From: Lysobacteraceae bacterium
GTDB taxonomy: Bacteria > Pseudomonadota > Gammaproteobacteria > Xanthomonadales > Rhodanobacteraceae
DNA: 64,000 nucleotides
Assembly (NCBI GenBank): GCA_004143945.1
Contig: SEHB01000009.1
Span: 96,757 to 160,756, forward strand
Direction: 5' to 3'
The position numbers were made by a program, and so were the translations under genes. The notes beneath the pieces were generated by a model, which saw only the letters and a program-made list of their open reading frames with translations, was not told the DNA's origin and made no database searches. Below, piece after piece: positions 54,886 through 64,000 of the stretch (position 1 is its first letter; each line of letters starts with the position of its first letter).

Positions 54886-57567
54886 ATGACCGAGCCGCGC
54901 GAGACCCAGGCCAATGCCTTGCTCGACACGCTGCAGCGCGAGCGTGGCGGGCAACTGAAAGTGTTCCTCGGCGCGGCGCCTGGCGTCGGCAAGACCTACG
55001 CCATGCTGGCCCGTGCGGCGGAACTGAAGCGTCAGGGTAGCGACGTCGTCGTCGGCGTGGTCGAGACTCACGGCCGCCGTGAAACCGCGGCACTGCTGGA
55101 AGGACTGGAAGTGTTGCCGCGCAAGGCGGTGGAGCACCGCGGCCATCGCCTCGACGAGTTCGATCTCGATGCAATGCTCGCTCGCAAGCCGCGCATCGCG
55201 CTGATCGACGAGCTCGCCCATCGCAATGCGCCTGGCAGCCGCCACGAACGGCGCTGGCAGGACGTGGTCGAACTGCTCGACGCGGGCATCGACGTCTACA
55301 CCACGATCAACATCCAGCACCTGGAAAGCCTCAACGATGTCGTGTACCGGATCACCGGCGTGCGTGTCAGCGAAACCGTGCCCGACTCGGTATTCGATCG
55401 CTTGCGCGACATCGTGCTGGTCGACCTGCCGCCGCGCGAACTGATCGAGCGTCTGCAACAGGGCAAGGTCTATGTACCCGAGCAGGCCGCGCATGCGCTG
55501 CAGGCGTTTTTCTCGCCTTCGAACCTGACCGCGCTGCGCGAGCTGGCAATGCAGACTGCGGCCGACCGCGTCGGCAGCGACCTGCGCGAAGCGCAGTTCG
55601 CGCGCGGCTTGCCAGGCGTGCCGCTGCGCCGCGGCGTGCTGGTCGCGATCGACGGGCGCGGCCAGTCCGAGTACTTGGTGCGTGTCGCACGCCGCCTGGC
55701 CGAACGCCGCGACGCGCCGTGGACCGTGGTCACGGTGCAGAGCGGCAAGCCGGCCGGCGCCGCACAGCAGCTCGAACTCGATCATGCGTTCGCGCTCGCG
55801 CGCCGGCTCGGCGGCATGACCGAAGTCCTGCATGGCGGCAGCATCGTCGAAGCCCTGCTCGACCACGCGGCGCGCAGCGGCATATCGGCGATTGTGATCG
55901 GACGTACGCGCGAGCGACCGATCGCGCGCCTGCTCAATCGCACGCTCACCCAGCAACTTATCCAGCGCGGCGCGCACTACGAGCTGACCATCGTCAGCAC
56001 GCCCGCGGCACGTGCACGATCGCGCCGGTCGCTGCGCGAGCTGGGCGGATCGCTCGGCGCTCGCGATGCCACCTTGGCCCTGATGGCGACCGCGCTTGCG
56101 ACCGCATTTGGCTGGGCGGTGGAGCGATGGGCCGGCCTCGACGACCTGTCCGCGGTGTTCATCGTCGCGGTAGTCATCATCGCCGCACGCACGCGCATGA
56201 CGGCCGCGGTGCTCGCGGCGGGCCTGTGTTTCCTCGCCTACAATTTCTTCTTCATCGAACCCCGCATGACCTTTTTCATCGGTGCGCGCCAAGGCGTCGC
56301 CACGGTGCTGCTGTTCCTGGTCGCAGCGCTCGTCGCTGGCCGACTTGCATCGAAGCTGCGCATGCAGGTGCTGGCGCTGCGTGCGAGCAATGCGCATGCG
56401 ACCGCCCTGCAGACACTCGGTCGGCAACTCGCGAGTGCGGCCGACCTCGGCCAGGTCGTCAAGGCCGGGCGCGACGCGCTCAAGCGCGCGCTCGAGGCCG
56501 ATGCGATCGTCGCGCTCGGCGATGCCCTGCCCGAACGCGATGCATCGACGAACCTCGACGACAAGGACCGCGCCGCCGCCGACTGGACGCGCAAGCACGG
56601 TCAACCGGCCGGTCGCTACACCGACACGCTGGCCGGTTCCGCGTGGTGGTTCCTGCCGCTCGCCGCAGGCAAGGTGACCGGCGTGGTCGGCTTGCGCTTT
56701 CCGGCACAGACATCACGCCTTGGCGCCGAACAACGCCGGCTCGCCGAGGCGATGGCCGACGATATCGCACAGGCTGTGGTGCGCACACGCCTCGTGGCCG
56801 ATCTGGAAGACGCGCGCGTCAGCGGCGAGAGCGAGCGTCTGCGTTCGGCCCTGCTGTCGTCGGTATCGCACGATCTACGCTCGCCGCTGGCTTCGATCAT
56901 CGGCGCGGCGAGCAGCCTCGACCTCTACAGCGGTGCGATGGACGCGGCCGACCGGCGCAGCCTGCTCGAAACGATCCGGATGGAAGGCGAGCGTCTCGAC
57001 CGCTACATCCAGAACCTGCTCGACATGACCCGTCTGGGGCACGGCGGCCTCGCCCTCAACCGCGACTGGATCGGCGTGGACGAGCTGATCGGGTCGGCAG
57101 TGACACGGTTGCAGCGCTACCAGCCCCAGGCGCGCTTCGACGTCTCGCTGGCCGATGGACTCGAACCGATCTGGGTGCATCCGGCGCTGATCGAACAGGC
57201 GCTGTTCAACGTGATCGAGAACGCGTGCAAGTTTTCGCCGGCTGGCGCAGCGGTCGCGATCGACGTGCGCCGGGTTGATCTTGAAGGCGGCGCTCTCGGA
57301 TCAAGTCCGGAGCAGGCGCTGCGCATCGACGTGCGCGATCGTGGCCCCGGCATCCCGGCGGAAGAGCGCGCGCGCATCTTCGACATGTTCTACAGTGTCG
57401 AGCGCGGCGACCGCGGCAGCCACGGCACCGGCCTTGGCCTGGCGATCTGTCGCGGCATGATCGGCGCGCACGGCGGCAGCGTCGAGGCGCTGCCCGGCAC
57501 GGCTGGGCGCGGCACGACGATCCGCATTACCCTGCCACACGCCGAACCGCCGCCAAACAGCCCATGA
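54886..57567 (+). CDS. kdpD: Sensor histidine kinase KdpD
   Basis: 893-residue membrane sensor of potassium limitation or turgor. Domains in order: KdpD N-terminal ATP-binding domain (Walker A GAAPGVGKT, 29-37; DELAHRNAPGSRHERRW), a Usp-like domain (about 250-370, including VIGRTRERPIARLL), four closely spaced membrane helices (about 395-495), a GAF-like region and the kinase core with His662 in SVSHDLRSPLASI, then NVIENACKFSP, DRGPGIP and GTGLGLAI. It autophosphorylates and passes phosphate to KdpE. The stop overlaps kdpE by four bases (ATGA). Confidence 0.97.
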   Translation: MTEPRETQANALLDTLQRERGGQLKVFLGAAPGVGKTYAMLARAAELKRQGSDVVVGVVETHGRRETAALLEGLEVLPRKAVEHRGHRLDEFDLDAMLARKPRIALIDELAHRNAPGSRHERRWQDVVELLDAGIDVYTTINIQHLESLNDVVYRITGVRVSETVPDSVFDRLRDIVLVDLPPRELIERLQQGKVYVPEQAAHALQAFFSPSNLTALRELAMQTAADRVGSDLREAQFARGLPGVPLRRGVLVAIDGRGQSEYLVRVARRLAERRDAPWTVVTVQSGKPAGAAQQLELDHAFALARRLGGMTEVLHGGSIVEALLDHAARSGISAIVIGRTRERPIARLLNRTLTQQLIQRGAHYELTIVSTPAARARSRRSLRELGGSLGARDATLALMATALATAFGWAVERWAGLDDLSAVFIVAVVIIAARTRMTAAVLAAGLCFLAYNFFFIEPRMTFFIGARQGVATVLLFLVAALVAGRLASKLRMQVLALRASNAHATALQTLGRQLASAADLGQVVKAGRDALKRALEADAIVALGDALPERDASTNLDDKDRAAADWTRKHGQPAGRYTDTLAGSAWWFLPLAAGKVTGVVGLRFPAQTSRLGAEQRRLAEAMADDIAQAVVRTRLVADLEDARVSGESERLRSALLSSVSHDLRSPLASIIGAASSLDLYSGAMDAADRRSLLETIRMEGERLDRYIQNLLDMTRLGHGGLALNRDWIGVDELIGSAVTRLQRYQPQARFDVSLADGLEPIWVHPALIEQALFNVIENACKFSPAGAAVAIDVRRVDLEGGALGSSPEQALRIDVRDRGPGIPAEERARIFDMFYSVERGDRGSHGTGLGLAICRGMIGAHGGSVEALPGTAGRGTTIRITLPHAEPPPNSP

Positions 57568-58295
57568 GCGACGAGGTTCAAGCCGACATCCATTCCGCGC
57601 CGCCAGCCTGCGTACTCGTGATCGACGACGAACCGCAGATCCGCAAGTTCCTCGGCATCAGCTTGCGCGCGCAGGGCTATCGGGTCGACACCGCCGATGC
57701 GGGTGCGGCCGGACTCGCCGCGCTCGCGACGCAGAGTGCAGACCTGGTAATCCTCGACCTCGGCCTGCCTGACCGCGACGGCGTCGAGGTGCTGCGCGAA
57801 CTGCGCCAGTGGTCGCGGGTGCCGGTGATCGTGCTCACCGTGCGCGCGGCCGAGGCGGAGAAGGTCGCCGCGCTCGATGCGGGCGCCAACGACTACGTGA
57901 CCAAGCCGTTCGGCGTGCAGGAGCTGATGGCGCGCGTACGCGCACTACTGCGCGCACATACTGGTGCGGCCGATGCGCCGCAGGTCTTCGATGACGGGCA
58001 TCTGCGCGTTGATCTCGCTCGACGCGACGTTCGCCTCGATGGCGTGCCGATCATGCTCGCGCGCAAGGAATACTCGCTGCTCTCGCTGCTCGTGCGCCAC
58101 GCCGGCCGCGTCGTCACTCAGCCGCAACTGTTGCGTGAGCTGTGGAGTCCGGCCCATCAGCACGACACGCACTACCTGCGCATCCTGGTTGGCAAGCTGC
58201 GCGGCAAGCTCGGCGACGACGCGGCCGCACCGCGCTGGATCGCCACGGAAGCCGGTGTCGGGCTGCGTTTCATTGGTCGATGCGACGAGGCTTGA
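57564..58295 (+). CDS. kdpE: OmpR-family response regulator KdpE
   Basis: 243 residues. The receiver domain has the acidic DDEP pair, the phospho-acceptor Asp65 (VILDLGLPDRDG), Thr/Lys of the switch (VTKPF, Lys114) and a C-terminal winged-helix DNA-binding domain (LARKEYSLLSLLVRHAGRVV, HYLRILVGKLRGKL, GVGLRF). It activates the kdp operon when KdpD is active. The 4-base overlap with kdpD indicates coupled translation. It is the last gene of the cluster. Confidence 0.97.
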   Translation: MSDEVQADIHSAPPACVLVIDDEPQIRKFLGISLRAQGYRVDTADAGAAGLAALATQSADLVILDLGLPDRDGVEVLRELRQWSRVPVIVLTVRAAEAEKVAALDAGANDYVTKPFGVQELMARVRALLRAHTGAADAPQVFDDGHLRVDLARRDVRLDGVPIMLARKEYSLLSLLVRHAGRVVTQPQLLRELWSPAHQHDTHYLRILVGKLRGKLGDDAAAPRWIATEAGVGLRFIGRCDEA

Positions 58296-58517
58296 CTGAC
58301 GCTGACGAAGTCACACCTCCATTCTCATGGAGTCGTCCGTGAGATCGCCTCTCGAAGAAGGAATTACGGCCAGAGACCATCCTTGTGCACCAGCCAATGC
58401 CCATAGATGCAGCGCCAGCACTGAAGATCTGCCTTTCGACGACCGCACGTCGATACTTTGTTTCCAGGCTGTTGTTCTGGCTCGGGATTGCGCCAGTTCC
58501 ATCATGGCGCGACGAGC
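58296..58517. other. Spacer downstream of kdpE
   Basis: About 220 bases of lower-GC DNA (for example GAAGGAATTACGGCC and TACTTTGTTTCC) with no gene or repeat I can support. It separates the kdp cluster from the minus-strand aminopeptidase gene and may be the right edge of an acquired segment. No att-like or transposase sequence is visible. Confidence 0.5.
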
Positions 58518-58553
58518 AAAAAAAGCGCGGCGCCGTGACGGCGGCGCCGCGCG
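58518..58553 (-). terminator. Rho-independent terminator of the M1 aminopeptidase gene
   Basis: On the minus strand: GCGCGGCGCCGCC-GTCA-CGGCGCCGCGC followed by TTTTTTT. It lies 130 bases downstream of the aminopeptidase stop and would also block read-through of plus-strand transcription only weakly. Confidence 0.85.
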
Positions 58554-58685
58554 AGGAAACCACTTGCGAGGACGCCCCATCCCTGGGGCGAAGACGGCAT
58601 CCGATGCGGAGCGGATGGTGCGGACGCGACGTCGCAAAAGCTGCGACATCCCGTCGCGCCGCGCGTCCCGCCCGCACGTTCCGCG

Positions 58686-60539
58686 CTAGGGCTTGGCCTT
58701 GTCGAGCGTGCTCTCCACCGAGCTCGCGGTGATCGGATGCATGCCGGGCTTCGCCTTCGCGAGCACGCCGCGCGCGAACGCGAGGCCGCCGGGCGTCGCC
58801 GCGAGCGCCTGCCAGGTCGGCATCACGAGCTTGCGGCGGCCGATGCCGACGAGGAAGGTTTCCATCGCGGGCCGCGCTTCGGCGTAGCCGCTGCGCACCG
58901 CGAGCGGATACCAGCGCATCGCGATCTCGCCGTTCGGCGTGCCGGTGAAATGGACCGCCGCGTCGAGCGCCGCGAGTTGTGCGGGCGCGAGCTTTTCGGG
59001 CATGCCTTCGAGGAAGCGCACCCACTCCTGCGTGCTCCACTTGCCGGTCGCGATGTCCGACGGCGCGCGTTCGCCCGCGAGCCAGTCCGCGCGGGCGGCG
59101 TCGACGACGTCGAAGCGCGCCGAATGCGCGGGCTCGGCGATCGACGGGATGCCCGGTGCGTGCAGCCACGCATCGAACTCGGCTTCGCTGACCTTGCCCG
59201 GGTGCTTGGCGAGCAGGTTGTCCTTTGCATAAGCCGCGAACGTCGCGCTGTCGATGCTCTGGAACGCATGCGCATCGAAGTAACCGCGCAGGAACGCATC
59301 GAACTCCGCGCGACCGATGCGCCGCTCGAGGAACTGCAGGAACCACGCGCCCTTGATGTAGGCGATGTCCGACAGCGCCTCGTCGGGATCGCGTCCGAGC
59401 AGCGGGTCGAGCGCGAGCCGCTGCGCAAACGGCTCCATCGTCTTCATGTCCTGGGCGAGGCCGAACTGGCTGATCACCTCTTCCATCTCGGTCTGTTCGC
59501 GCCCGAACACCGCCTCGACGATGCGGCCCTCGACATACGTCGTGAAGCCTTCGTTGAGCCAGATGTCCTTCCAGGTGGAGTTGGTCACGAGGTTGCCCGA
59601 CCACGAATGCGCGAGCTCGTGCGCGATCAGCGAGGTCAGGCTCTTGTCGCCGACGATCACGGTCGGCGTCGCGAACGTCAGGCGCGGGTTCTCCATGCCG
59701 CCGAACGGGAAGCTCGCGGGCAGCACGAGCAGGTCGTAGCGATCCCAGCGGTACGGCCCGTAGAGCTTCTCGGCCGCGACGATCATCTTCTCGGTGTCCT
59801 CGAACTCCTTCGCGGCCTTCTCGACCACCGAGGGTTCGGCATACACCGCGGTGCGCGGACCGGTCTCGCGCACGTCGAGGTCGCCGACCGCGATCGCGAG
59901 CAGGTAGGAGGGGATCGGCTGCTTCATCTCGAAGCGGAAGTCGCCATCGAGCGCGTGCTTCGCATCGTTGTCTGCGCTCATCACGACGCGCAGCGCCTTC
60001 GGTGCCTTGATCCGCGCGCTGTAGGTGAAGCGCACGCCCGGCGTGTCCTGCAGCGGCACCCAGCTGCGCGCATGGATCGCCTGCGACTGCGAGAACAGGA
60101 ACGGGTGCTTCTTGTTCGCGGTCAGCTCGGCGCCCATCCACTGCAGGCCCGAGGCGGTCGGCGCGGTGCGGTAGCGGATGCGCACTTCGGGCGCCGGTCC
60201 GTCGAGTTCGATGTGCAGGGCCGAGCCGTACATCGGGTCGCGCGGATCGAGGCGGAACTTCGCCGCATACGGACCGCCGCCGATGCGGAATGCCTCGACC
60301 TTCTCGATCGTGAGATCGCGCGTGTCGAGCACGAGTTCGCGCGCGGACGGGTCCTTCCAGTCGAGCTGCAGGCTGGCGGTGCCCGCGATCTCGTGCTTGT
60401 CGAAATCGACCGCGAGGTCGAGCGCGAGCTTGCGCACGCGCACCTGGTCGGAGTTCGCGTAACTGTTCGGATCAGGGGCGGCGTACGCGGTCGGGGCGAT
60501 CAGCACCGCGGCGATGAGCGCGAGGCGTGGCAGCGTCAT
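58686..60539 (-). CDS. M1 family aminopeptidase (leukotriene-A4-hydrolase-like)
   Basis: 617-residue exported zinc aminopeptidase. A signal peptide (LALIAAVLIAPTAYA) precedes the M1 N-terminal domain. The catalytic part has the GGMEN exopeptidase motif (PFGGMENPRLTF), zinc ligands in HELAHSW and the distant Glu of NEGFTTYVE, and the substrate-carboxylate region with a C-terminal helical domain (about 470-617). The length and FGGMEN context match the LTA4H/ColAP group rather than the 870-residue PepN. Periplasmic location is inferred. The upstream gene ubiE is 64 bases away on the same strand. Confidence 0.93.
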   Translation of the reverse strand: MTLPRLALIAAVLIAPTAYAAPDPNSYANSDQVRVRKLALDLAVDFDKHEIAGTASLQLDWKDPSARELVLDTRDLTIEKVEAFRIGGGPYAAKFRLDPRDPMYGSALHIELDGPAPEVRIRYRTAPTASGLQWMGAELTANKKHPFLFSQSQAIHARSWVPLQDTPGVRFTYSARIKAPKALRVVMSADNDAKHALDGDFRFEMKQPIPSYLLAIAVGDLDVRETGPRTAVYAEPSVVEKAAKEFEDTEKMIVAAEKLYGPYRWDRYDLLVLPASFPFGGMENPRLTFATPTVIVGDKSLTSLIAHELAHSWSGNLVTNSTWKDIWLNEGFTTYVEGRIVEAVFGREQTEMEEVISQFGLAQDMKTMEPFAQRLALDPLLGRDPDEALSDIAYIKGAWFLQFLERRIGRAEFDAFLRGYFDAHAFQSIDSATFAAYAKDNLLAKHPGKVSEAEFDAWLHAPGIPSIAEPAHSARFDVVDAARADWLAGERAPSDIATGKWSTQEWVRFLEGMPEKLAPAQLAALDAAVHFTGTPNGEIAMRWYPLAVRSGYAEARPAMETFLVGIGRRKLVMPTWQALAATPGGLAFARGVLAKAKPGMHPITASSVESTLDKAKP

Positions 60540-60603
60540 GGAGGCTCCAATGCAGGCGGGAAACCGCCCGATTGTCGCCGAAAAGCCGCGCCCGCGCGCG
60601 GGC

Positions 60604-61353
60604 TCAGATCCGATAGCCGCGATGGATCGCGACGATGCCCGCGCTGAGGTTGCGCACGTCCACGCGCGCGAGGCCGGCCGCCTCCATCATCGCCTTCAGT
60701 GTGGCCTGGTCGGGATGCTTCCGGATCGATTCGGCGAGGTAGCGATAGCTCGCCTCGTCGCCCGCGACGAGGCGGCCGATGCGCGGCAGCACCTCGAACG
60801 AGTGGAAGTCGTAGAGCGGTTTCAGCAGCGGCGACTTCACCGCCGAGAACTCGAGCACGAGTGCGCGACCGCCGATCTTCAGCACGCGGTGGATCTCGGC
60901 GAGCGCGCGCTCCTTGTGCGTCACGTTGCGAAGGCCGAACGCCATCGTCACGCAGTCGAAGCTCTTGTCGGGGAACGGCAGCGCCTCGGCGTCCATGCGG
61001 GCCCAGTCGAGCCCGCGCACGAAGCCGCGGTCGAGCAGGCGGTCGCGGCCTACGCGCAGCATGTCGCCATTGATGTCGCCGACCACGACGCTGCCGCTCG
61101 CGCCGACCTTCGGCAGCAGCAGCGCCGCGATGTCGCCGGTGCCGCCCGCGAGGTCGAGCACGCGGTCGCCCTCGCGCACGCCGCTGGTCGCGACGAACAG
61201 GCGCTTCCAGACGCGGTGCAGGCCGAACGACATGAGGTCGTTCATCACGTCGTAGCTGCGCGCGACCGAGGTGAACACCTCGCCGACGAGGCGCGCCTTG
61301 TCGGCCTCGGGCACGTCGCGGTATCCGAAATGGGTGGTCTGCGGCTCGTCCAT
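60604..61353 (-). CDS. ubiE: Ubiquinone/menaquinone methyltransferase UbiE
   Basis: 249-residue cytoplasmic SAM-dependent C-methyltransferase of quinone synthesis. Diagnostic motifs: [36 protein letters not shown], the SAM-binding [32 protein letters not shown] and the C-terminal [15 protein letters not shown]. The start ATG at 61353 gives the family length. It is divergent from lemA across a spacer with 20-base tandem repeats. Confidence 0.96.
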   Translation of the reverse strand: MDEPQTTHFGYRDVPEADKARLVGEVFTSVARSYDVMNDLMSFGLHRVWKRLFVATSGVREGDRVLDLAGGTGDIAALLLPKVGASGSVVVGDINGDMLRVGRDRLLDRGFVRGLDWARMDAEALPFPDKSFDCVTMAFGLRNVTHKERALAEIHRVLKIGGRALVLEFSAVKSPLLKPLYDFHSFEVLPRIGRLVAGDEASYRYLAESIRKHPDQATLKAMMEAAGLARVDVRNLSAGIVAIHRGYRI

Positions 61354-61390
61354 GCGCGCATCGTACCCGATGCCGGCAGCCAGGCAGATG

Positions 61391-61490
61391 CGTCGCAGCC
61401 CGAACGGTCGCTCGCAGCCCCGCAGGGTCGGTCGCAGCCGCGCAGGGTGGGTCGCAGCCGCGTAGGGTGGGTCGCAGCCGCGCAGCGGCG
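61391..61490. repeat. 20-base tandem direct repeat between ubiE and lemA
   Basis: Units of GTCGCAGCCGCGCAGGGTGG: copies at 61411 (variant), 61431, 61451 (one change), 61471 (half) and a degenerate one at 61391. Five periods of exactly 20 bases. The array sits 38 bases upstream of the ubiE start, in the divergent promoter region, and may vary in copy number. Confidence 0.8.
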
Positions 61491-61602
61491 AGCCCCACCG
61501 CCCGCGCATCCGCACCCCACGCGTGTCCCCGCACACCCACCCCTTCCGTTACCCGTCACGACATTGTTCATAATGACGGCTGCGCCGGGAGAGGACAGGC
61601 AG

Positions 61603-62142
61603 ATGCTGGTCTGGTGGGTCGCAGCGATCGCATTCTTCGTCGTCACCGTCGTGGTGGTGCTGTTCAACGACCTCGTCGCCGCGCGCAACCAGGTGCGCGC
61701 CGCGTGGAGCGACATCGACGTGCAACTCACGCGCCGGCACGACCTCGTGCCTCAGCTCGTCGCCGCGGTGCAGGGCTACGCCGCGCACGAGCGCAGCACG
61801 CTCACGCTGCTGACCGAACTGCGCACGCGCGCGATGTCGGCCGCGAAGCTGCGCGACAAGGCCGCGCTCGAGGACGAACTCGCGCAGCAGATCGACCGCA
61901 TCTTCGCGCTGCAGGAGCAGTACCCCGACCTCAAGGCGAGCGACAACTTCCTCGCGCTGCAGCGCGACCTCGTCGACATCGAGAACCACCTGCAGTACGC
62001 GCGCCGCTTCTACAACGGCTCGGTGCGCGAGCTCAACAACCGCATCCAGACCTTCCCGTCCGTGATCGTCGCGCGCCTCGCGCGCTTCCGGGAAGCCGAG
62101 TTCTACCGCCACGGCGGCGACGTACAGCAGGCCCCCGCATGA
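61603..62142 (+). CDS. lemA: LemA family protein
   Basis: 179 residues with one N-terminal membrane helix ([19 protein letters not shown]) followed by a long helical bundle: [23 protein letters not shown], the LemA signature [37 protein letters not shown], and [14 protein letters not shown]. LemA proteins are inner-membrane proteins of unknown biochemical role often paired with DUF2207 or HtpX. The ATG at 61603 is chosen because GAGAGGA lies eight bases upstream. An ATG at 61573 has none. It overlaps the next gene by four bases. Confidence 0.94.
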   Translation: MLVWWVAAIAFFVVTVVVVLFNDLVAARNQVRAAWSDIDVQLTRRHDLVPQLVAAVQGYAAHERSTLTLLTELRTRAMSAAKLRDKAALEDELAQQIDRIFALQEQYPDLKASDNFLALQRDLVDIENHLQYARRFYNGSVRELNNRIQTFPSVIVARLARFREAEFYRHGGDVQQAPA

Positions 62143-64000
62143 ACCGCATCGCCCTCGCCCTCGGCGCCTGCCTGCTCGGCATCGCCGCCGCTGCGAATGC
62201 CGACGAACGCATTCTCGAGTTCCACAGCGCGATCGAGGTCGCCGCGGACGCCGGCATGCAGGTGACCGAAACGATCCGCGTGCGCGCCGAAGGCGACCGC
62301 ATCCAGCGCGGCATCTACCGCGACTTCCCGACCACCTACCGCGACGGCGCGGGCAATCGCGTCAAGGTCGAGTTCGAGCCCGTTTCGGTCACGCGCGACG
62401 GGAAAGAGGAACCGTTCCACACGGAATCCCGCGGCAACGGCGTGCGCGTCTACTTCGGCAGCGAATCGGTGATGCTCGAACACGGCGAGCACCGCTACGA
62501 CTTCAGCTACCGCACGCGTCGCCAGCTCGGCTTCTTCGCCGACCACGACGAGCTCTACTGGAACGTGACCGGCAACGGCTGGGCATTCCCGATCGACAGC
62601 GCGAGCGCCGAAGTGACGCTTCCGCCCGGCGTCGCGGCCGATGCGATGCACATGGAAGGCTACACCGGGCCGCAAGGCGCCAAGGGCCAGGACTACGTCG
62701 CGAACATCGAAGGCGAATCACGCGCTTCGATCCGCACCACGCGCGCGCTCGCGCCCGAGGAAGGACTCACCCTCGTCGTCACGTTCCCGAAGGGCGTGGT
62801 TGCCGCGCCGACCGACGCCGAACGACGCGACTGGTTCCTCGAGGACAACGCCGCGCTGCTCGTCGCCGCAGGCGGCCTCGCGCTGCTGTGGCTCTATTAC
62901 CTTATGCAGTGGCTGCGCGTCGGGCGCGACCCGAGGCCCGGCGTGATCGTGCCGCAGTACGAAGCGCCCGCGAACCTCACTCCCGGCGCGCTGCGCCACA
63001 TCGAGAAGATGGGCTACGACGAACGCTGCTTCGCGGCCGACCTCGTCGACCTCGCGCGCAACGGCGCGCTCACGATACGCGAGCGTGATGGCGAGTACAG
63101 CCTGCATCGAGAAAGCACCGGCGGCGGCTCATGGCCGCCCGCGCAGCGCGCGCTGCTCGACGCGGTGTTCGCCGGCGGCCGCACGCTCGACCTCAAGCGC
63201 ACCGAGCACAAGCGCGTCGGCGGCGCGCGCGACGCGCACCGCAAGGTGCTCGACAAGGAAAACGAGGGCCGCTACTTCAATGTCAACACGCGCTACGGCG
63301 TGATCGGCACGCTGCTCGCGCTAGCCTCGCTCGGCTTCGGCCTCTGGATGTTCGGCGGCGGCGAGCAGCGCGCGGGCGGCCTGTTCCTGCTGGTGTGGCT
63401 CTCGTTCTGGAGCATCGGCGTGGTCGCGCTCGGCAGCGGCGTCGTGCGCGCCTGGCGCGACGGCCGCGGCGTCGGCGGCTACATCGCCGCGCTGTTCCTC
63501 ACGCTGTTCTCGCTGCCGTTCCTGGTCGGCGAGGTGGTCGGGTTCGTCGCGTTCGCGGCGCTCGTCGGCGTCGGCTTCGCGCTCGTCGTGGTCGCCGCGG
63601 TCCTGACCAACGTGCTGTTCTTCAAGCTCATGAAGGCACCGACGCCCGAAGGCCGCAAGGTGCTCGACCGCATCGAAGGCCTGCGCCTCTACCTCGGCGT
63701 CGCCGAACGCGACGACCTCGCCGCGCAGAAGGCGCCGCCGATGACGCCCGACGAGTTCCAGCGCCTGCTGCCGCACGCCCTCGCGCTCGAAATCGAGAAG
63801 ACCTGGGCCGACCGCCTCGCCGCCGCGATCGGCCCCGCCGCCGCAGCCGCGGCGGTCGGCTCCGCCGCGTGGTACAGCGGCAGCCGCTCGATCTCGAACA
63901 TCGGCGGATTCACCGAAGGCATCGGTTCGTCGCTGAGCAGCGCGATCTCGTCGTCGTCGACGATCGCCACGTCGGTGATCGCGAGTGGAGGGCGCGGAAC
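62139..64000 (+). CDS. DUF2207 membrane protein (3' end cut by window)
   Basis: At least 620 residues. A signal peptide ([15 protein letters not shown]) precedes the DUF2207 periplasmic beta domain ([42 protein letters not shown]), a membrane helix ([21 protein letters not shown]), a cytoplasmic domain with [24 protein letters not shown], two or three more membrane segments (about 390-500) and a C-terminal Ser/Gly-rich start of the family tail ([18 protein letters not shown]). ATGA overlap with lemA couples them. The stop codon is beyond the window. Confidence 0.92.
   Translation, partial: MNRIALALGACLLGIAAAANADERILEFHSAIEVAADAGMQVTETIRVRAEGDRIQRGIYRDFPTTYRDGAGNRVKVEFEPVSVTRDGKEEPFHTESRGNGVRVYFGSESVMLEHGEHRYDFSYRTRRQLGFFADHDELYWNVTGNGWAFPIDSASAEVTLPPGVAADAMHMEGYTGPQGAKGQDYVANIEGESRASIRTTRALAPEEGLTLVVTFPKGVVAAPTDAERRDWFLEDNAALLVAAGGLALLWLYYLMQWLRVGRDPRPGVIVPQYEAPANLTPGALRHIEKMGYDERCFAADLVDLARNGALTIRERDGEYSLHRESTGGGSWPPAQRALLDAVFAGGRTLDLKRTEHKRVGGARDAHRKVLDKENEGRYFNVNTRYGVIGTLLALASLGFGLWMFGGGEQRAGGLFLLVWLSFWSIGVVALGSGVVRAWRDGRGVGGYIAALFLTLFSLPFLVGEVVGFVAFAALVGVGFALVVVAAVLTNVLFFKLMKAPTPEGRKVLDRIEGLRLYLGVAERDDLAAQKAPPMTPDEFQRLLPHALALEIEKTWADRLAAAIGPAAAAAAVGSAAWYSGSRSISNIGGFTEGIGSSLSSAISSSSTIATSVIASGGRG

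Noticed and set aside
54520..56604. Minus-strand open frame of about 690 residues opposite kdpD
   Set aside because: It covers the well-conserved kdpD coding sequence and shows no family motif.
58686..60539. Classical PepN aminopeptidase N
   Set aside because: At 617 residues with a signal peptide it is too short for PepN and fits the LTA4H-like M1 group.
61391..61490. CRISPR array
   Set aside because: The 20-base units are directly adjacent with no spacers, so this is a simple tandem repeat.

Overview
This 64 kb window is high-GC chromosomal DNA, most likely from a gammaproteobacterium of the Lysobacterales (Xanthomonadales), perhaps a Dokdonella- or Rhodanobacter-like genus. That placement is an inference. 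It rests on trxA-rho with a long low-complexity Rho N-terminus, the fimS-algR-hemC block, gpmI-envC-ctpA, GTAG-headed REP elements, and several secreted proteins ending in a short [IV]F-x-DGF-[DE] tail. I see no rRNA, tRNA, CRISPR array, intact transposase or phage gene.

Layout. 1-2.4 kb: trxA (cut by the window edge) and rho with a clear intrinsic terminator. 2.4-7.9 kb: a secreted unknown, a translationally coupled WYL regulator and patatin lipase, a DUF6498 membrane protein, a LolA-like periplasmic protein and a class D beta-lactamase. 8-12.8 kb: a three-gene molybdoenzyme operon of SoeABC type, whose first two genes carry in-frame pieces that look like intergenic repeats. 12.9-17.5 kb: a DUF481 outer membrane protein, fimS-algR-hemC and a carboxylesterase. 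17.6-27.6 kb: mostly exported or membrane proteins (esterase with malectin domain, S9 peptidase, DUF3574 lipoprotein, DUF2200, NTF2-like, HD-GYP, DoxX, VIT1-type transporter, DUF5666 protein, EcsC-like). 27.7-33.4 kb: a soluble PQQ-type sugar dehydrogenase, gspA-gspB and a rhomboid protease. 33.6-38.2 kb: DUF3144, ctpA, envC and gpmI. 38.3-43 kb: a VNG-repeat protein and two divergent beta-helix proteins. 43-48.2 kb: an ECF sigma factor with a Ser/Thr kinase, and an M28 peptidase. 48.2-58.5 kb: a possible genomic island with a decayed N6-adenine methyltransferase, a TorF-type porin and kdpFABC-orf-kdpDE. 58.7-64 kb: an M1 aminopeptidase, ubiE, lemA and a DUF2207 protein cut by the window end.

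How the genes fit together. Kdp is a complete high-affinity potassium uptake system with its own KdpD/KdpE two-component control. The SoeABC-like complex should pass electrons from sulfite or a similar donor to quinone on the cytoplasmic side of the inner membrane. FimS/AlgR is a LytTR-type two-component pair coupled to haem synthesis. The sigma factor and kinase form a likely signalling pair.

The most interesting signals are: (1) five exported proteins in 26 kb sharing an [IV]F[AD]DGF[DE] C-terminal tail, which may be an undescribed sorting or secretion tag; (2) repeat-like segments accommodated in frame inside the Soe-like subunits; (3) three genes whose TAG stop codon is the GTAG head of a REP element; and (4) an unknown 83-residue gene between kdpC and kdpD.
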